Origin: Filifactor villosus
GTDB lineage: Bacteria; Bacillota; Clostridia; Peptostreptococcales; Filifactoraceae
Length of the DNA: 64,000 nucleotides
Assembly: GCF_042652965.1 (NCBI RefSeq)
Contig: NZ_JBHSHL010000013.1
Location: forward strand, 1 to 64,000
Reading direction: 5' to 3'
In this document: in pieces, positions 62,166 through 64,000 of the stretch
Layout: the number at the start of each line of letters is the position of its first letter
Numbering within the stretch: the first letter of the stretch is position 1
Notes under the pieces: generated by a model
The model's input: only the letters and a program-made list of their open reading frames with translations
Told to the model about the DNA's origin: nothing
The model's database searches: none
Position numbers and translations under genes: made by a program

Positions 62166-63107
62166 ATGGGGGACTTGACGTACAATATCTTTATGATGTC
62201 TCTTGTGATCTTTGTCGTTCTGACGATAGGAAGTGCCAATTTTAAAAAACCTTTGAAACTTTGGGGGATCCTGATTTCTGTAGAAGGAGCGGGGCTGTTT
62301 TTTTATTTCCCACTCTTCAAACCTTGGGCAGGTATTTTGATTGCAATCGGTTTGTCTTACCTCATTCGAGGATCTCGTATCATCGGTTATCGAAGGACCC
62401 GGATCGAAAACGACGGTTGGAAGAGAAAAAAACTTTTGCCATGGATCCGAGAAGGTATTGAGGGAATGAATCTTCGTCAAAGGATCGGAAGAGGGCTCTG
62501 TCTGGCACTTGCCTGCGCCCTGTCCTGCTACTTCCTCTTTCAGGCCCTGACTTCCGGGAAGGATGGCATCGGCGGAGCGATCATCCTCTCCATCCTCATC
62601 TTTTACTACGGATATCAACTTCTTTGTATCGTCCTGCTTCACATTTTGGGTCCTCTCTTTGTCATTGAAGAAGAGGTGAGGCAGGCTCGTCTCGGCGGAG
62701 TTGTAATGGTCAAGTGGAATATGGGCAAAGGGGTCTATATCAACAACCCTCACTTTATCTTCGAAACGGGCGAGATCTTTGTGACCTATCGGATGTATTT
62801 GAGAAGGTTGAGGGAGAAAACGGGGCTTCTCTGTGAGTATGTGGTCTATACCGATATCTTCGGTATGGAGTTTATTAAGGAAGAGCCCGAAGTCATCTCC
62901 TACGACAAAAAGAAGGTGAATCCTCCCAAGAATCCGAGTTATAAGGAAGATCTTGCATACTATGACGGGATCATTGATGAAATGGAAGAGGAGATGGAGG
63001 AGAGGAGAAAACGAAGGTGGACGAATATTGTTTTGATCGTCCTTATCTTAGCGGCTTCGCTCGTGCTTCCTCTGATGTTTTTCCAACATTTTATGTCTTT
63101 GAGATGA
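62166..63107 (+). CDS. membrane protein of unknown function (paralog 1)
   Basis: The 313 residues have about four hydrophobic helices in the first half (MMSLVIFVVLTIGSANF, IEGAGLFFYFPLF-like, CLALACALSCYFLF, IILSILIFYYGYQLLCIVL), then a soluble middle part with KWNMGKGVYINNPHF and FVTYRMYLRRL. A charged stretch (DEMEEEMEERRKRR) follows and a last helix near the C terminus. AAAAGGAGGGG precedes the ATG. I do not recognise the family. A close paralog follows at 63308. Confidence 0.75.
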   Translation: MGDLTYNIFMMSLVIFVVLTIGSANFKKPLKLWGILISVEGAGLFFYFPLFKPWAGILIAIGLSYLIRGSRIIGYRRTRIENDGWKRKKLLPWIREGIEGMNLRQRIGRGLCLALACALSCYFLFQALTSGKDGIGGAIILSILIFYYGYQLLCIVLLHILGPLFVIEEEVRQARLGGVVMVKWNMGKGVYINNPHFIFETGEIFVTYRMYLRRLREKTGLLCEYVVYTDIFGMEFIKEEPEVISYDKKKVNPPKNPSYKEDLAYYDGIIDEMEEEMEERRKRRWTNIVLIVLILAASLVLPLMFFQHFMSLR

Positions 63108-63307
63108 CATCATTGACGAAATCTATAATTAACCAAAGTTTTTTTTGAAAAGGTCACCTTGTATTGGATGTCGGTCAGGGTCTTTCTCGTCTATAATCAA
63201 CCGAAGTTTTTTGGAGAGGGTGTAGTTTCTTTCTCTGACAGTTTAAATGGAGAGCAGTTTGAATGGTAGCTTGATGAACAATGTAGTTGAAAGGAAGGAG
63301 AAAAAAA

Positions 63308-64000
63308 GTGACTAATATACAAATTATGGATCATTTGAGATGGATTGTTGTAAGTTGTTCCGTTCTTACCTTTGCACTTCTCAGTATAGCTACGTTGAGT
63401 TTTAAAAAACCGCTCAAGTGGTGGGGGATCTTTCTGTTTATTATAGGTATTGAGTTGTTGGCATACTTTCCGCAGTACAAACAGTGGACATGGTCACTCC
63501 TTGCCGTTGCCATCCTCAATCTTGTGAAAGGGTTTTGGATCGTCGGTTACAGGAGGGAGGTCATCGGAGAACCCGTGTGGAGACCGGGACAGATCTTTTC
63601 GAGCTTAAAAGAACATATCGACCTGCTAAATTCCAGACAGAAGCTGGGCAGAGCATTTTGCCTTACACTTTCCGTCCTCTTTGTCATAAACCTGTTTTTA
63701 CACAACAAACACTCCGTTCATAAAATGGGAGATATCATGCTGTGGACCCTCCTTTATCCGCTGATTTTGTATTATGTATATCAGATCCTGTGCATCGTGT
63801 TGCTCTACATCGTCTCTCCCATTTTTGTGATCGATGAGAAAAAAGAGGAGTCCTGTCTCAATGAGATCATAATGGCGGATTGGCACATGGGCAAGGGAAT
63901 TTATGCAAAAAATCCCCACATTGTCTTTGGGGAGGGAGAATGTTATGTTACTTACAGAACCTTTCTGGGCAAATTGAAGGACCGAATCGGCAAGGTATGC
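63308..64000 (+). CDS. membrane protein of unknown function (paralog 2), cut by the window edge
   Basis: A GTG start with GAAGGAGAAAAA upstream opens a frame that runs to the window end (231 codons) without a stop. It matches paralog 1 along its length: LSFKKPLKWWGIFLF against ANFKKPLKLWGILIS, IVGYRRE against IIGYRRT, YYVYQILCIVLLYI against YYGYQLLCIVLLHI, and ADWHMGKGIYAKNPH against VKWNMGKGVYINNPH. So it is a tandem duplicate. Function unknown. Confidence 0.75.
   Translation, partial: MTNIQIMDHLRWIVVSCSVLTFALLSIATLSFKKPLKWWGIFLFIIGIELLAYFPQYKQWTWSLLAVAILNLVKGFWIVGYRREVIGEPVWRPGQIFSSLKEHIDLLNSRQKLGRAFCLTLSVLFVINLFLHNKHSVHKMGDIMLWTLLYPLILYYVYQILCIVLLYIVSPIFVIDEKKEESCLNEIIMADWHMGKGIYAKNPHIVFGEGECYVTYRTFLGKLKDRIGKVC

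Noticed and set aside
62106..62753. 215-codon minus-strand frame over membrane protein gene 1
   Set aside because: The plus-strand gene has a good ribosome binding site and a paralog downstream; the minus frame has neither.

Overview
The window looks like a chromosomal segment of a Gram-positive anaerobe of the Bacillota (Clostridia-like). The grounds are consensus TTGACA/TATAAT promoters, strong GGAGG ribosome binding sites, a T-box before valS, a Bacillota-type L10 leader, lipobox lipoproteins, an iron-dependent alcohol dehydrogenase, TmcAL, and a Bacillus YceG/TelA/TerD-type stress cluster. The species is not identified. I see no rRNA or tRNA genes.

Region 1 (1-17692) is a type III-D CRISPR-Cas locus. 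It starts with a broken or partial primase-like gene and cas2, then a leader and an array of 17 repeats and 16 spacers. After the array come a decayed trailer, a 105-bp tandem repeat and a transglutaminase-fold lipoprotein. The interference part is flanked by two paralogous cas6 genes. Between them lie a CARF-like (TM1812-type) protein, a large protein with sigma-70-like features, cas10 with no HD domain, csx10, a fused double RAMP, csx19 and a TIGR03986-type RAMP. A Cas10 with a preserved cyclase motif next to a CARF-like protein and a sigma-like protein, with no obvious CARF nuclease, suggests that cyclic-oligoadenylate signalling here may feed into transcription. This is the most interesting part of the window.

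Region 2 (18183-28607) is ordinary housekeeping: recG, rsmD, coaD, a coiled-coil protein, an iron alcohol dehydrogenase, tmcAL, tcdA and ilvE.

Region 3 (28743-37179) is the rpmG-secE-nusG-rplK-rplA-rplJ-rplL operon, with an L10 leader and a terminator after rplL instead of rpoB. A small membrane protein and a T-box-controlled valS follow.

Region 4 (37463-55225) is a large Ter-type stress island: PRTase/TRSP, StiP/PELOTA, a CitE-like aldolase, a YceG-like/trypsin fusion, a rhomboid protease, YceG, TelA, three TerD proteins, a calcium P-type ATPase, a HAD phosphatase, an AIM24 protein and a fourth TerD.

Region 5 (55333-64000) holds a stalk-domain fragment, a nitroreductase, a lipoprotein, a macro-domain protein, mnmH, a YfcE-type phosphodiesterase, NAD kinase and two paralogous membrane proteins. 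The last of these runs off the window.

Nearly every intergenic gap of regions 2-5 holds short (about 85-140 bp) non-coding interspersed repeats. At least five sequence families are present. Several share ATACTATT-like inverted ends, and one copy is nested in another, which suggests MITE-like elements.
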